Of a DNA stretch of 50,935 bases, positions 1-9,800 are shown piece by piece (within the stretch, counting starts at the first letter, position 1; each line of letters opens with the position of its first letter). Origin of the DNA: JAUWOY01 sp034431315 (GTDB lineage: Bacteria > Chloroflexota > Anaerolineae > VGOG01); NCBI GenBank assembly GCA_034431315.1, contig DAOUDK010000011.1, forward strand, positions 1 to 50,935, read 5' to 3'. Made by a program: the position numbers and the translations under genes. The notes under the pieces were generated by a model that saw only the letters and a program-made list of their open reading frames with translations, had not been told where the DNA came from and did no database searches.

Positions 1-188
1 TTGGCTGGAGTTGGCTCCGACAACAATATCGCCGCGGGTGGCGAACGTTTGTCCCTTTCTGGATCGACCCAACCCCTGATCCAGAGCCTGCCATTGCCTC
101 CCGCCGTCAAGCTGCCACACCCAAACGCAAGTGGATTGTGTCCTGCTTCGGCCTACCCTGAATATGTTAAAAATGTCAGTCAATCAGG

Positions 189-290
189 GATCGCCCTGAC
201 GCTTCACTAACAGCAGAGGCACTGCTTCAGCGGGGCATAGCAGCAGCGCGGGAGGAACAGCGCAGCCCTGTCTGCCCAACGCTGACATGA
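189..290 (+). pseudogene. Decayed 5' fragment of a TPR/L,D-transpeptidase gene
   Basis: From about 189 to 263 the plus strand is close to identical to the start of the intact gene at 30337 (shared reading: DRP..SLT.E.LLQRGIAAAREE.R). After that the match stops and a stop codon follows at 288. The upstream ATG (175) lies in another frame, so the start is broken too. It is seen directly as a sequence match; I infer a duplication remnant. The weak ORF covering 1-210 is in a different frame and I do not believe it is a gene. Confidence 0.7.
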
Positions 291-294
291 AGCT

Positions 295-365
295 CACCGC
301 GGAGAACAGAGAGAGCGCAGAGGTTCTACTTGATTCCCTCTGCGCTCTCTGCGGATTCTGCGGTG
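295..365. repeat. Long imperfect hairpin repeat
   Basis: Outer arms caccgc (295-300) and gcggtg (360-365), inner 14-bp perfect arms 310-323 and 337-350 (agagagcgcagagg and its complement), 13-nt loop. This type of 'cgcagagagcgcagag' palindrome is a common intergenic repeat in many bacterial genomes. It sits 30 nt after the stop of the permease gene (read on the minus strand) and could end its transcript, although there is no T-run. Confidence 0.75.
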
Positions 366-395
366 AAGTCCTGCTATGTTTGGCTTTTGACCTGA

Positions 396-1439
396 TCAGC
401 TTTTCACAGCAATCAGCTTCTTTGCCATAACAGAAAGTGTTGCCAAGAGCCCCAGCAGCAGGATTAAATATACAGCGATGTCCGCAATGTCGGTATAATA
501 GTCGCCCGTAGCAAAGCGGGTCATCAATGCTACTGGTGAGAGGTCAAAGAAATAGCTCATGCCGCCTGAGAGCGAGACGAAAAGAGAATAAGTGAACTGC
601 GATCGCTCCCGGTCCTTAAAGTACGTCGAGATGAGAGCCGATCCCACCGCGATTATGGCGGCGATCATTGCGGCGAGCAACAGAATCAGCTCCAGGTTTT
701 GCATGTGAACGCCATTAAGACGCAACAGCGTTAACCACAAAGCGCACTGTACCACGGCGAGAAGGAGCGCCGCCGCGATCTTCGCTCCGAATATCAGATT
801 CAAAGATACTGGCGCGGCCCAGAGCGTTTCCAGCGTGTGGTTCTCCATCTCCTCGGATATCGAGTCTATCACCATGCTTCCCGCCACGAAAGCGGGGAAG
901 AACATCAAGATGGGAATGATAAAAGAGTACCGAAACTCATAGGTCGTAGGGGGCAGCCCTTTGATATCCGCATACCTGACCTGGACGCCGTTCTTATCTC
1001 GCAGGTAGTTTTCATACCTTTTCATAGGCTCTTTGAGAATCATCAATAGCATGGTCGAGAGCGACTCGGATTCGGGCAGGAAGAGCTGCATGTCAACAAT
1101 GCCGCTGCCGCTGTATTCTGGTATGGACATGGCGACGTCTATCGTGCCGGCCTGGAAAGCGTTCTCGGCATCCAGGGGTGATGAGAAAGTCGTCACTTTT
1201 AGATTGCGCTCTCTCAGGAACCTCACCAGCGGACTGCCGGCATCGCCGATGACTCCCACCCTGGTAGTGATCCTGGCGTTCAAGCCTATAGATTCTGGGT
1301 CATAGAACGCCAGCAGCCCGACGAGTATTACCGATGAAAACGAGGCGATAAACAACTGAATGAAGACGGCGATCATTATCGTCTTGTCTCTGGTGACCGA
1401 TCTCAATTCCTTTTTTACTATGGCATAAAACGCGCTCAT
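396..1439 (-). CDS. ABC-2 type permease (NatB/YhaP-like)
   Basis: 347-residue membrane protein of the ABC-2 export permease class. One N-terminal membrane helix (about residues 20-42), a long extracytoplasmic domain (about 43-170), then five to six helices from about 172 to the end; the segment 'SISEEMENHTLETLWAAPVS' after the second helix is the coupling-helix region typical of NatB-like permeases. The start ATG is preceded by GGGAGTG. It lies downstream of another permease in the same direction and across from a divergently read ATPase, so the three probably form one exporter. Substrate is unknown; relatives export sodium, drugs or peptides. Confidence 0.85.
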   Translation of the reverse strand: MSAFYAIVKKELRSVTRDKTIMIAVFIQLFIASFSSVILVGLLAFYDPESIGLNARITTRVGVIGDAGSPLVRFLRERNLKVTTFSSPLDAENAFQAGTIDVAMSIPEYSGSGIVDMQLFLPESESLSTMLLMILKEPMKRYENYLRDKNGVQVRYADIKGLPPTTYEFRYSFIIPILMFFPAFVAGSMVIDSISEEMENHTLETLWAAPVSLNLIFGAKIAAALLLAVVQCALWLTLLRLNGVHMQNLELILLLAAMIAAIIAVGSALISTYFKDRERSQFTYSLFVSLSGGMSYFFDLSPVALMTRFATGDYYTDIADIAVYLILLLGLLATLSVMAKKLIAVKS

Positions 1440-1463
1440 GGTATCACTCCCAAACCCCTACTA

Positions 1464-1497
1464 AAACCCTAAAGGTTTAACAAAACCTTTAGGGTTT
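1464..1497. repeat. Perfect 15-bp inverted repeat between permease genes
   Basis: Arms 1464-1478 and 1483-1497 are exact complements (aaaccctaaaggttt), with a 4-nt loop. It overlaps the stop codon of the upstream permease and ends 24 nt before the start of the next one on the minus strand. No T-run follows, so it is more likely an mRNA processing or stability hairpin inside the operon than a terminator. Confidence 0.8.
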
Positions 1498-3311
1498 CAG
1501 GGTATCACTCCCAGCACGCTTAGATTATACAGGGCATGCACGATTGCCCCGGCCAGTACGGCGAAGGGATAATACCTGGCGCCAAAGCGGCTCGTGGACA
1601 GGCAGACGATCGCGGTGAAGACAAAGTGGGCGGTGAGGGGGATCAAAAACGTGCCAGAGCTGAACAGGGCCGCCGACAACGCCGATTGCGATACCGCACT
1701 CAGCGAAACGTATAACAGCAGTTTTTCTGCCACCAGGAACCCGGCCGCGGAAAGGAACGATAGCACCAGGACGTCTCTGGCGGATCTGATGAGCTTTTTC
1801 TCCAGCAGCACCGCGATACCCGCCGACTTGGCGACCTCTTCGATCACGGCTGCCGCCAGCAGAAGCCCGCCCATAGCAAAGGGCATCGGCAGGTTCAATG
1901 ACAGCGCCAGGGCCACCAGTTGTATCATGAAGACCACGGGAACGAGAAACAGGCTCAACAGGGCGATGGATGCATAAACGTGGCTGCGGTTTATGGCGAG
2001 ATAAATGGCATCGGCAGCCTTTCTGTACAGCGGCCGGAATCCCATCAGGTATTCTTCGTTGAGGATGCGGGTGCCTATGTACACCGAAAGGACGAAAACG
2101 AGGCTCATTGACGCCGTCGAGAACAGATACTCCTTCAGCCCAAAAGGCTCCCCTCTATACATTTTTACGGCCAGCGTGAGGGGTGACATGTAGCTCAAAT
2201 CGTTGACCCCTGAGAACATGGCGGGGAAGATAAGATAGGACGTAATGGCTGAGATGGCGAGCATCGAGATAAACGTGGTGTCCTTGAACGTGCGGTATAC
2301 CAGGGGCACCATGAGGTAGACGGCGAAGATGAACAATATCACGGGGATGAAGATGGCCATTGCCAGCAGCAGGTTGCCCTTTAAGAGCAGGGTGATGACG
2401 ACCACGGAGGCGAGTGAGAAGGCCATGTAGGGGAGCATTTTGCCGGCGATGATCTCGAACGGTGTCACCGGGGCAGACAAGAGCACCGTTATCCTTCTCT
2501 CCGTCTTTTCGGTCATAAAGCTGGTGGTGAAGAAAACGCTGATGAAGAAGACCGGGAGGACGTAGAAGAAGGCCACGATGACCTGGGCGAAAGGTGTGGG
2601 CGGACTCATAAGTGACGGAATGATGATCTCCTTATCTTCTGTGAAATCTAGTTCGATTTCAGGCAGTCTGCTGCCGCCGCTTTCCATCTCTTTGATCTGT
2701 TCCCTGACAGCAAAATCGGTGCTGCTTCCCTGCCATGCCTGAGCTGTGCCTGCATCCGCCGCGCCCGAATCAGCTTCCGCTGGCTCCGCTGGGCTGCTCG
2801 TCAAGGTGTCTATCAGTTCGGAAAGTGAGGGCCCTCGCCCCCCCTCGGTCCCCCCCAACTCTGGGGGGGAAGTTGAAGCAGAGAGATAGTTGACCTCGAT
2901 TCGCAGCGGAAACGCCCTGTCTATTTCGTACTCATCCTTGATCCTTGTTAGCTCCAGCTTCTCAAGATACTGTTTTAACGCCCCGGCCGCGTAACGGGAT
3001 CTGGCATCGTTTCTGTAGGCTACTCGGTCCCCATCAATGTAAACGTCTATCACCTTTTCGTCGAGCAGCAGGTACCCAGCAGAACGATCAACCGTCATCG
3101 TGCGAAATCGGCTATCCTGAATAGCGGAACCGCCAGGAGGAACTCCCACCCTGTACATGCCCTTGCCCAAAACGGTCCCCTGCTGGGATACCAGATAGGA
3201 AATGGCTAACGCGCCGGCGAGAATGAGCAACACAACCGGCCTCGAGCCGCCCCTGAAACGGGATCTCACCCGTTTGATCTCTCGTTTGGCGATGATCAGA
3301 ATGTTACCCAT
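1497..3311 (-). CDS. ABC-2 permease fused to PrsW-like intramembrane protease
   Basis: 604 residues from the ATG at 3311; a TTG 33 nt upstream would add an N-terminus read from simple AT-rich repeat, so ATG is preferred. Residues about 20-400 form an ABC-2 permease: an N-terminal helix, a long extracytoplasmic domain and a helix bundle with the coupling segment 'SFMTEKTERRITVLLSAPVT'. The C-terminal part has the PrsW-family signature: EExxK (E491, E492, K495), GFxxxE, H562 in AHFVF and a final HALYN. PrsW enzymes are metal-dependent intramembrane proteases. The extracytoplasmic part carries a Gly/Pro-rich stretch (DNA 2826-2870) made by an inserted G/C-run repeat. Same operon as the permease downstream, divergent from the ATPase. 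The fusion suggests export coupled to membrane proteolysis or self-protection; that is inference. Confidence 0.82.
   Translation of the reverse strand: MGNILIIAKREIKRVRSRFRGGSRPVVLLILAGALAISYLVSQQGTVLGKGMYRVGVPPGGSAIQDSRFRTMTVDRSAGYLLLDEKVIDVYIDGDRVAYRNDARSRYAAGALKQYLEKLELTRIKDEYEIDRAFPLRIEVNYLSASTSPPELGGTEGGRGPSLSELIDTLTSSPAEPAEADSGAADAGTAQAWQGSSTDFAVREQIKEMESGGSRLPEIELDFTEDKEIIIPSLMSPPTPFAQVIVAFFYVLPVFFISVFFTTSFMTEKTERRITVLLSAPVTPFEIIAGKMLPYMAFSLASVVVITLLLKGNLLLAMAIFIPVILFIFAVYLMVPLVYRTFKDTTFISMLAISAITSYLIFPAMFSGVNDLSYMSPLTLAVKMYRGEPFGLKEYLFSTASMSLVFVLSVYIGTRILNEEYLMGFRPLYRKAADAIYLAINRSHVYASIALLSLFLVPVVFMIQLVALALSLNLPMPFAMGGLLLAAAVIEEVAKSAGIAVLLEKKLIRSARDVLVLSFLSAAGFLVAEKLLLYVSLSAVSQSALSAALFSSGTFLIPLTAHFVFTAIVCLSTSRFGARYYPFAVLAGAIVHALYNLSVLGVIP
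2826..2870. repeat. G/C-run palindromic repeat inside a coding region
   Basis: A run of C followed by aact and a run of G, in frame, encoding a Pro/Gly-rich loop in the permease-protease. A similar element (c-run, aaagtt, g-run) lies in another gene at 34482-34530. The two share layout, not exact sequence. Confidence 0.6.
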
Positions 3312-3362
3312 TTCGAAATCCAAAATCCAAAGTCCAAAATTCAAAATTTCAGGAGATATGCG

Positions 3363-4235
3363 ATGATTAGTCTGAAACGAGTCACCAAATTATACGGACA
3401 ACTTGCGGCCGTCAGAGACCTGGATCTGGAGGTAGAGGACGGCGAGATCATGGGCATCATAGGTCACAATGGTGCTGGAAAGACTACCATCCTCAAGATG
3501 ATAGTTGGCCTCATCAGTCCGACGTCTGGCAAAGTCGAGGTAATGGGCCGGGACGTGGCTAAAGAGAGCACCTATGTGAAGCGATTCATAGGCTACCTGC
3601 CCGAAGAGAGCCCTCTTTACGAGAACATGGCGGTAGCTGACTATCTCATGTTTTTCTCCGAGCTCTACAAGATGCCAAAGCGCAAAGCTAAGGAGCGCAT
3701 AGACTTGCTGCTCGGCTCGCTCAAGCTTCCTGAGCAGGATAAGCTCACCGGAGAGCTCTCGAAAGGCATGAAGAGGAAGGTGGCTATCGTCCGTACATTG
3801 CTACACGACCCCAAAATCCTCATCCTAGACGAGCCAAACGCGGGGCTCGACCCTCTTACTTCGTTCTTCATCATCAATTACCTGAAAAGCCTGAAGGATC
3901 AGGGAAAGACCATACTCCTGAGCGCGCACAACCTGTTCCACGTCGAGTACGTCTGCGACCGCGTCGCCATCTTAAAAAACGGCCGGGTGGTCATCTGCGA
4001 CAGCATGGAAGCCATACGCAAGAATCTCGGCCGCAGGGAGTACGAAGTGATCTTCAAATCCGATGATAAGTTGGACTATGAGCAAAGGGAAGGGAACTAC
4101 GTCTTTAGAACCACGGATATAGGTGAAGTTGCCTCAATACTAGAGAATATTTCCGAAAACAACTGGGCTCTGGTGAACCTGGCGATACGCGAGTCCGCCC
4201 TCGAAGACATCTACGTGAAACTTATGACAGGATGA
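3363..4235 (+). CDS. ABC transporter ATPase (NatA-like)
   Basis: 290-residue nucleotide-binding subunit. Walker A GHNGAGKT at 34-41, signature LSKGM at 132-136, Walker B ILILDEP ending at D156-E157, switch histidine in 'LLSAHN'. The tail after about residue 220 is the extra domain usual for ATPases of ABC-2 exporters. ATG is preceded by AGGAG at 3351. Only 51 nt separate it from the divergent permease gene, and this gap consists of simple 'caaaatccaaa' repeats plus the ribosome site, so a shared control region is likely. It powers the two permeases read from the other strand. Confidence 0.95.
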   Translation: MISLKRVTKLYGQLAAVRDLDLEVEDGEIMGIIGHNGAGKTTILKMIVGLISPTSGKVEVMGRDVAKESTYVKRFIGYLPEESPLYENMAVADYLMFFSELYKMPKRKAKERIDLLLGSLKLPEQDKLTGELSKGMKRKVAIVRTLLHDPKILILDEPNAGLDPLTSFFIINYLKSLKDQGKTILLSAHNLFHVEYVCDRVAILKNGRVVICDSMEAIRKNLGRREYEVIFKSDDKLDYEQREGNYVFRTTDIGEVASILENISENNWALVNLAIRESALEDIYVKLMTG

Positions 4236-4282
4236 CTTTACCTCGACCATGTTACACTGTTCTCCTCCTCAGATGATCCCGC

Positions 4283-5098
4283 TCAAGGGCAATTGCAGGG
4301 CGTCAGAGTTTCGACCTGTACCTGGTATTTCTCGCTCAGGCGATCAGCGGATAGAATATCATCGTGGACGGTGATCACGGCAGTGCCGCACCACGGAGCG
4401 GGCAGGTCAACCAACTTCTCCATATCCACGATCCATTCCGCCTTGAAGTCCGGAGATATGTAATTGCCATAGGATGCAGCCCGCTTCCCCTTCAGGTCAA
4501 CGTACTCTACAACCACGTAGAGATGATCGTTCTGCTCCCATGGGCCGGCTTTGGTAATCCTGAACTTCGAGGAACACCCCAGGTTTTCCTGCCCCCTCGC
4601 TTCCCATGGCCTTGCCACAGGGCCGAGGGCAACTTTGCTGCCTACCAACACCGTTGGCATGGCTATTGACGTAATCGTCGGTGTGAGGATGGAGCTGCTA
4701 GCATCTATGGCCTCCTCGAGAATCTCTTCGGCCATATCAGAGAACGGCATAAAATCCTCGACGAGTCGTCCCGCTTCGATCGCGGATTCAACCTGCTCTT
4801 TGAAGGAATCAGGTAGCTCCAGTTTTTCGGTATCCGAAAGTACAGTCTGAGCAGTTTCGTCCATCAAGCCCAGGGCCTCATTCAGTTCAGGCGCGAATTT
4901 CGCAGCATCCTCCAGGTCGCCAATTTCTTCAGTACTCGAAAGTACAGTCTGGATAGTTTTGTTCAGCAAGTCAACGAGTTCACCCAGTTTGGTCACAAAC
5001 TCCGTGGCAGCCTCCAGATCGCCAGCTTCGATAGCCTCACATGCTGTGCTGACCAGCAAGAGACATATCAATAGGCTCCCCATAAACAGACGTTTCAT
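4283..5098 (-). CDS. Predicted lipoprotein, unknown function
   Basis: 271 residues with a short signal peptide and a lipobox ending in STAC (cysteine 20), so it should be lipid-anchored outside the cytoplasmic membrane. Residues about 25-110 are helical and hold two repeats of roughly 40 residues ('ELVDLLNKTIQTVLSSTE' and 'EALGLMDETAQTVLSDTE'). The C-terminal 110 residues look like a beta-rich domain with three cysteines (C..C..CNC). I do not recognise the family. It is tail-to-tail with the ABC ATPase (47 nt) and follows the pentapeptide protein in the same direction. Confidence 0.75.
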   Translation of the reverse strand: MKRLFMGSLLICLLLVSTACEAIEAGDLEAATEFVTKLGELVDLLNKTIQTVLSSTEEIGDLEDAAKFAPELNEALGLMDETAQTVLSDTEKLELPDSFKEQVESAIEAGRLVEDFMPFSDMAEEILEEAIDASSSILTPTITSIAMPTVLVGSKVALGPVARPWEARGQENLGCSSKFRITKAGPWEQNDHLYVVVEYVDLKGKRAASYGNYISPDFKAEWIVDMEKLVDLPAPWCGTAVITVHDDILSADRLSEKYQVQVETLTPCNCP

Positions 5099-5158
5099 TT
5101 CTCTACCTCTCTCGTGTGGGTAAAGAATAGTTGTGCGAAACTGGTTTTCAGGACTTGA

Positions 5159-5860
5159 TCACTGCCTAGCCAGGCGCTCATTCTCTATCATCACTCCTTC
5201 CGGGATCTCGAAGCCCTCTGGCCAGATGGTATTCGTGTTGGCCCAGGCCCCTTTGAGCCTTGTACCCCCCAGTCTGGCTCCTCGGAGGTTTGCGTCCCAC
5301 AGGGCGGCCCTTTGGAGGTTTGCGCCCCACAGGGCGGCCTCTTGAAGGTTTGCCCCCCGCAGGTCAGCCCCCTGGAGGTTCGCGCGCCTCAACTCGGCCT
5401 CCTGGAGGTTTGCGCGCCACAGGCTGGCCTCCTGGAGGTTTGCGCCCTCCAGGGCGGCCCCTTGAATGTTTGCCCTCCGCAGGTCGGCCTCCTGGAGGTT
5501 CGCGTGCCTCAGATCAGTTCCTTGGAGATTCGCGCCCACTAATTCGGCCCCTCGGAAATCGGAGTTTCTCAGATCGGCCCCGGCCAAATCAACTCTGGTG
5601 AGATTTAATCCCTTCAAGTATGCCCCTTGCAGGCTGTCCTTTCTACCTTTCTTGGCCCATGTCAGGACAGATCGGTAGGCCTTCCTTTGCCGCATACGCT
5701 TCGCGCTCAGCTTGCACAGAACTAGCCCGCTGACGAGAGCTAAAAGCCCCGCCAGGATTGCTGGGGCGGCATCTCGGAGTAGCCCCTGTACATAGCCCGG
5801 CTCAACAACCCTGGCAATCTTTGCAAAAACAGCTAACCATCGTCCAATTTCACCTGGCAT
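5159..5860 (-). CDS. Membrane-anchored pentapeptide-repeat protein
   Basis: 233 residues. A hydrophobic helix at about 30-52 (AILAGLLALVSGLVLCKL) is followed by a basic segment, then about 24 pentapeptide repeats of A(D/N)LxX type from residue 78 to 215 ('GADLRNSDFRGAELVGANLQ'). Such repeats fold into a right-handed quadrilateral beta helix; some family members bind gyrase, most have unknown roles. The DNA is a run of 15-bp near repeats and thus prone to recombination. It lies between the broken receiver gene and the lipoprotein gene on the same strand; no link to the archaellum is shown. Confidence 0.88.
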   Translation of the reverse strand: MPGEIGRWLAVFAKIARVVEPGYVQGLLRDAAPAILAGLLALVSGLVLCKLSAKRMRQRKAYRSVLTWAKKGRKDSLQGAYLKGLNLTRVDLAGADLRNSDFRGAELVGANLQGTDLRHANLQEADLRRANIQGAALEGANLQEASLWRANLQEAELRRANLQGADLRGANLQEAALWGANLQRAALWDANLRGARLGGTRLKGAWANTNTIWPEGFEIPEGVMIENERLARQ

Positions 5861-6010
5861 TATTTCCTTTCACCTCCCCCAGGCTGCCTTTCGGCCCAGT
5901 TTTTCGAGATGGGTTGTGTGAAACTCATTTGTGGGCCTGACCACTGTCCAGATCGGACATTCTTTCGTTAATTAATCCCTCGAAAAAGCGGGGACAGGTC
6001 TAGACCTTCC

Positions 6011-6298
6011 CTATGGCATTGGCATAACCAGCAATAGCCCTGTACCCATGAGAATCACTAACGAGGCCAGGATCAATATCAGCAGGGCAAGTGATTCACT
6101 GTCTTTCGTGATAGATTGCTCACTGTGCATGCTACCAATAAGCGCACTCCGAAGTGTAGAATGGATGCGATTACCGCTGCGAAACAAAGCACGTTTGGCA
6201 ACGGCCAGGGGTGCATACACCTTGGCCCTGAGGATGTCGAGGATGGTCTTCCTAAAACTGTGGTCATCATCTACGATGAGGACGCTCTTTGTATCCAT
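6011..6298 (-). pseudogene. Broken receiver gene joined to a membrane tail
   Basis: The 95-residue reading frame opens like a response-regulator receiver (MDTKSVLIVDDDHSFRKTIL: acidic pair plus first helix, up to about residue 30), then leaves the family pattern before the phospho-acceptor. The end (about 70-92) is a hydrophobic helix 'LALLILILASLVILMGTG'. Either the gene was cut by a deletion or frameshift, or it now makes a small membrane-attached stub. It follows the intact response regulator at 6377 by 79 nt on the same strand, so it may be the ruin of a second receiver in that signalling operon. Confidence 0.55.
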
Positions 6299-6376
6299 GG
6301 CTCACCTCACTACTTTCTCTTTTCGATAGGCCAGCCCAGAAGCCAGCCAAATTCTTGGTTTGGTTAAGTTAAGAAG

Positions 6377-6802
6377 CTACCGAAGCCAAAGCAAGCCCCT
6401 CACCCGATTCAGCAGCTCTCTGTCTGTAACTGGTTTACTCAAGAAATCCATGGCTCCAGCCTCGAAACCACTCAACCGGTCTTGGACACGATCATGATCA
6501 AGCCTCTTGGTCTTTACGCTATCGGGACCAGCAAGACTTCCCTTGCGAGTGAGTATGAGCACCGGTATGTCAGCGGTAGCCGGGTTGCCTTTCAGTCGGC
6601 GGCAGACCTCGTATCCGTCCATTTTAGGCATGATGATGTCCAGGATGATGAGATCGGGCTTTTTATTCAGTGCCTTCCATAGCCCCTCCAGGCCATCGAA
6701 GGCGGTGATGACCTCGTAGCCTGCCTTTTGCAAGAGGCGTTCGTAGAGCCGTACCAGGGAACGGTTGTCGTCAATAACGAGAATGCGCACTTTAGGACTC
6801 AT
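6377..6802 (-). CDS. Single-domain response regulator
   Basis: 141-residue stand-alone receiver with no output domain. It keeps the acidic pair (VIDD), the phospho-acceptor in IILDIIMPKMDG, the Thr in ILTRKG and the Lys in LSKPV, so it should be phosphorylated. After the Thr strand it carries an extra segment of about 20 residues (SVKTKRLDHDRVQDR), which the paralogue at 19838 also has in different sequence. Two ATG codons stand in tandem; the second (6802) has the better spacing to GGAGG and overlaps the kinase stop codon by one base, so translation is coupled. Partner of the hybrid kinase upstream. Confidence 0.93.
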   Translation of the reverse strand: MSPKVRILVIDDNRSLVRLYERLLQKAGYEVITAFDGLEGLWKALNKKPDLIILDIIMPKMDGYEVCRRLKGNPATADIPVLILTRKGSLAGPDSVKTKRLDHDRVQDRLSGFEAGAMDFLSKPVTDRELLNRVRGLLWLR

Positions 6803-9800
6803 CATTTCCTCCCCTCAAAGAAGACCGCAAACCGTTTCACCTCCACTTCCAACTCGTCCAACACACCCTGTGCGCCTCTGAGGTCGCCTTCTCGCCCCAT
6901 TGTCTCGAGGCGCAGAGCCACGTCGCGCGCTGCCCGGCCCCCGAAGCTGATCAGAGCCCCCCTCATGCCGTGCGCCGCACGTTTGACAGCCTGTGCATCT
7001 TGCCGTTCGAGGCCCTCTCTCAGATCTTTCAGTTGCCTGGGGTAGTCCTCCTCCAGGAACAGCCCGACGGCCTCGCGCAAGAGCTCTCTGTCCCCACCTA
7101 CCACTTCCAGAGCCGCGTCGAGGTCAACCGGCGGCGCAGAGTTGAGACCTCGAGCTGGAGACAGGAAACGTTCGATGGCGCCGTAAAGTTCTTCGGGACC
7201 CACTGGCTTGGAGAGGTAGCCGTCCATGCCCGCTTCCAGGCATCTCTCTCGGTCCTCCTTCATGGCGTAGGCGGTGATGGCGAGGATGGGGACGTGTTGG
7301 TCGGACTCTGCTTCCCTCTCGCGAATGGCCCGGGTGGCCTCGAGCCCATCCATCTCTGGCATCTCCACATCCATCAAGATCAGGTCGAAGTCCCCTTTCT
7401 CCAGCATCTGGAGTACCTCCAGGCCGTTGCCTGCTATCTGCACCGCGTGGCCCATTTTCTCCAACGTCTTTCTGGCGATCAACTGGCCGGCAAAATTGTC
7501 TTCGGCCAGCAGGATGCGTAACCGCGGCCCCTCAATGGCGGCAGGGCGGTGTCCTGAGCGGCTCGACTGAGCTCGCCGAAGTCCAGTCGAAGGGATGACT
7601 TGCTCGGGCTCTTTCTTGACCTCCGGTGCAACTCCCAGCACTGTCAGGATGGCGTCAAGGAGCTCAGATTGCTTGATCGGCTTGACCAGGTAGGTGGCGA
7701 TACCCACTTCGCGGCAGCGGGCCGTGTCATCGTGCACGCTGTCAGAGGAGAGCATCATCACGATGACGTCTCTCAGAACGGGGTCATGTCGAATCTGCTC
7801 GGCCACGGCAAAGCCGTCCATCCCCGGCATCATCTTATCCATCAGGATCAGGCGGAAAAGGCGAGAGGTCTTCTTGGCCTGTTCGAGTTCTCGCAAGCCT
7901 GTCGGGCCATCTTCGGCCTCTGTCACATCCATCCCCCAGTGGGTCAGCATCTCTCGTAGTATGAAGCGGTTGGTCGCGTTGTCGTCAATCACCAGCACGA
8001 GCAGCCCTTGCAAATCCGCCGCCACCGCGGGCCTGGCGACGGCAGCCCTGACGCGGGCCTGCTTCTTCAACTCCACCGTGAAGTGGAAGGTGCTGCCTTC
8101 CCCAAGACGGCTTTCCGCCCAGATGCGCCCTCCCATCAACTCCACCAACTGCTGCGAAATGGCCAGCCCCAGGCCGGTCCCGCCGTACCTGCGGGTGGTG
8201 GAGCCGTCGGCCTGACGGAAGACCTCGAAGATCACCTCCTGTTTATCCTCGGGGATCCCGATCCCGGTATCGCGGACAGTGAAATGGAGTTCCGCCGCCT
8301 CTTCCCGGTTGGCCTCCACCTCCACCTGGATAGCTATCTCCCCTTGCTCCGTGAACTTGACTGCGTTGTCCATCAGATTGATCAGCACCTGGCGCAGGCG
8401 CCCCGGATCGCCCACCAGTGCCGTTGGCACCTGGGGCGGGATGTGACAGATCAGGTCCAGCCCCTTTTCGTGGGCGCGCAGGGCCATCGCCTCGGCCGTC
8501 TGCTCGACGGTGGTCCGCAGGTCGAAGTTGGCCTCCTCCAACTCCAACCGCCCTGCCTCGATCTTGGAGAAGTCCAGGATGTCGTTGATGATGGCCAGCA
8601 GCGAGTCGGCCGAGGAGTTGACCATGCCCAGGTATTCGCGCTGTTCCTGTGTCAGCCAGGTGTCGAGGATCAGCCCGGTCATGCCCATGATGCCGTGTAT
8701 GGGGGTGCGAATCTCGTGGCTCATGCGGGCCAGGAACTCGCTCTTGGCCCGGTTGGCGGCTTCGGCCGCATTTTTGGCTTCTGCCAGCTCTGTGGTCCGT
8801 TCCTGAACTCGTATTTCTAACTCGTCGTGCGCTCTGCGCAGTGCCTCCTCCGCCCGCCTGCGTTTGGTGATGTCTGCTCCCAAAAGGATGAATCCCCAAA
8901 GCGTGCCCTGGTTCCCTTTGATGGGACTTATGGTGATACCCAAAAGCCCTTCTTCGCCACCTGGATATCTGAAGTGCACATCGTCTAATTGTGTCGTATG
9001 ATTATTCTCTCGATACTTGGAGATGCCCCTGAAAACTGTCTCCCAGTCCCACTGAATGTCGCGAATGACGCGTTCTTGAAATGGCCGTCCGACAGCGTCG
9101 GCTGCTGCCATGCCAAAGAGTCTCTCCGCTGCTGAGCTCCATTGGGTAATGCGGTCGTTCTCATCCACACCGATTAGAATTGATGATATTGACGCCAGTA
9201 ACCGCTCGTTTTGTGCGTGCACTCTGCGCAGTGCCTCCTCCGCCCGCTTGCGCTCGGTGATTTCTCGTCTTAGTTGTTCGTTTGATTTTGCCAACTCGGC
9301 AGTGCGCTCTTCAACACGTCGTTCCAACTCATCATGGGCTTTTCGCAGCGCCTCCTCCGCCCGCTTGCGTTCGGCCAGTTCTTGCTGAGCTACCTCGTAC
9401 AGCCGGGCGTTCTCAATGGCGGTGGCAATTTGAGTACTGAGGGTCTCCATAGCGGCCACATCAATTTCATCGAAGGTATCGAATTCGTCGCTCTGCATAT
9501 CGAGCACACCGATGACCTGCTGACCGCTCTTGATAGGTACCGCGAGTTCCGACCTTGTTTTCTCCTTCGCCTTGTGCACGTAGTGAGGGTCCTTGCTGAC
9601 ATCACCGCTGACCTGAGTTTCGCCGCTCGCGGCCGCGTACCCTATCATCCCTTTCCCCATAGCAAGTCGGAGGTCCCTGGGAAAAACATCGGCGTGGCCA
9701 CCCGCGAGGGACTGCATCGTCAGCCATTTGGCTCCTTCGTCGAGCAGCATCAGCATCACGTTGTGGTAATCAAAGGCATCACGGACGGCGGTCACGATTT

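Noticed and set aside
1..210. Protein-coding frame of 69 codons at the left edge
   Set aside because: No family pattern, edge-dependent start, and it overlaps the transpeptidase fragment in another frame.
3312..3344. Upstream TTG start of the permease-protease
   Set aside because: The added residues come from a simple 'caaaatccaaa' repeat; the ATG at 3311 begins the recognisable protein.
5260..5678. Repetitive plus-strand frames opposite the pentapeptide gene
   Set aside because: They are antisense shadows of the 15-bp repeats of the pentapeptide-repeat gene.
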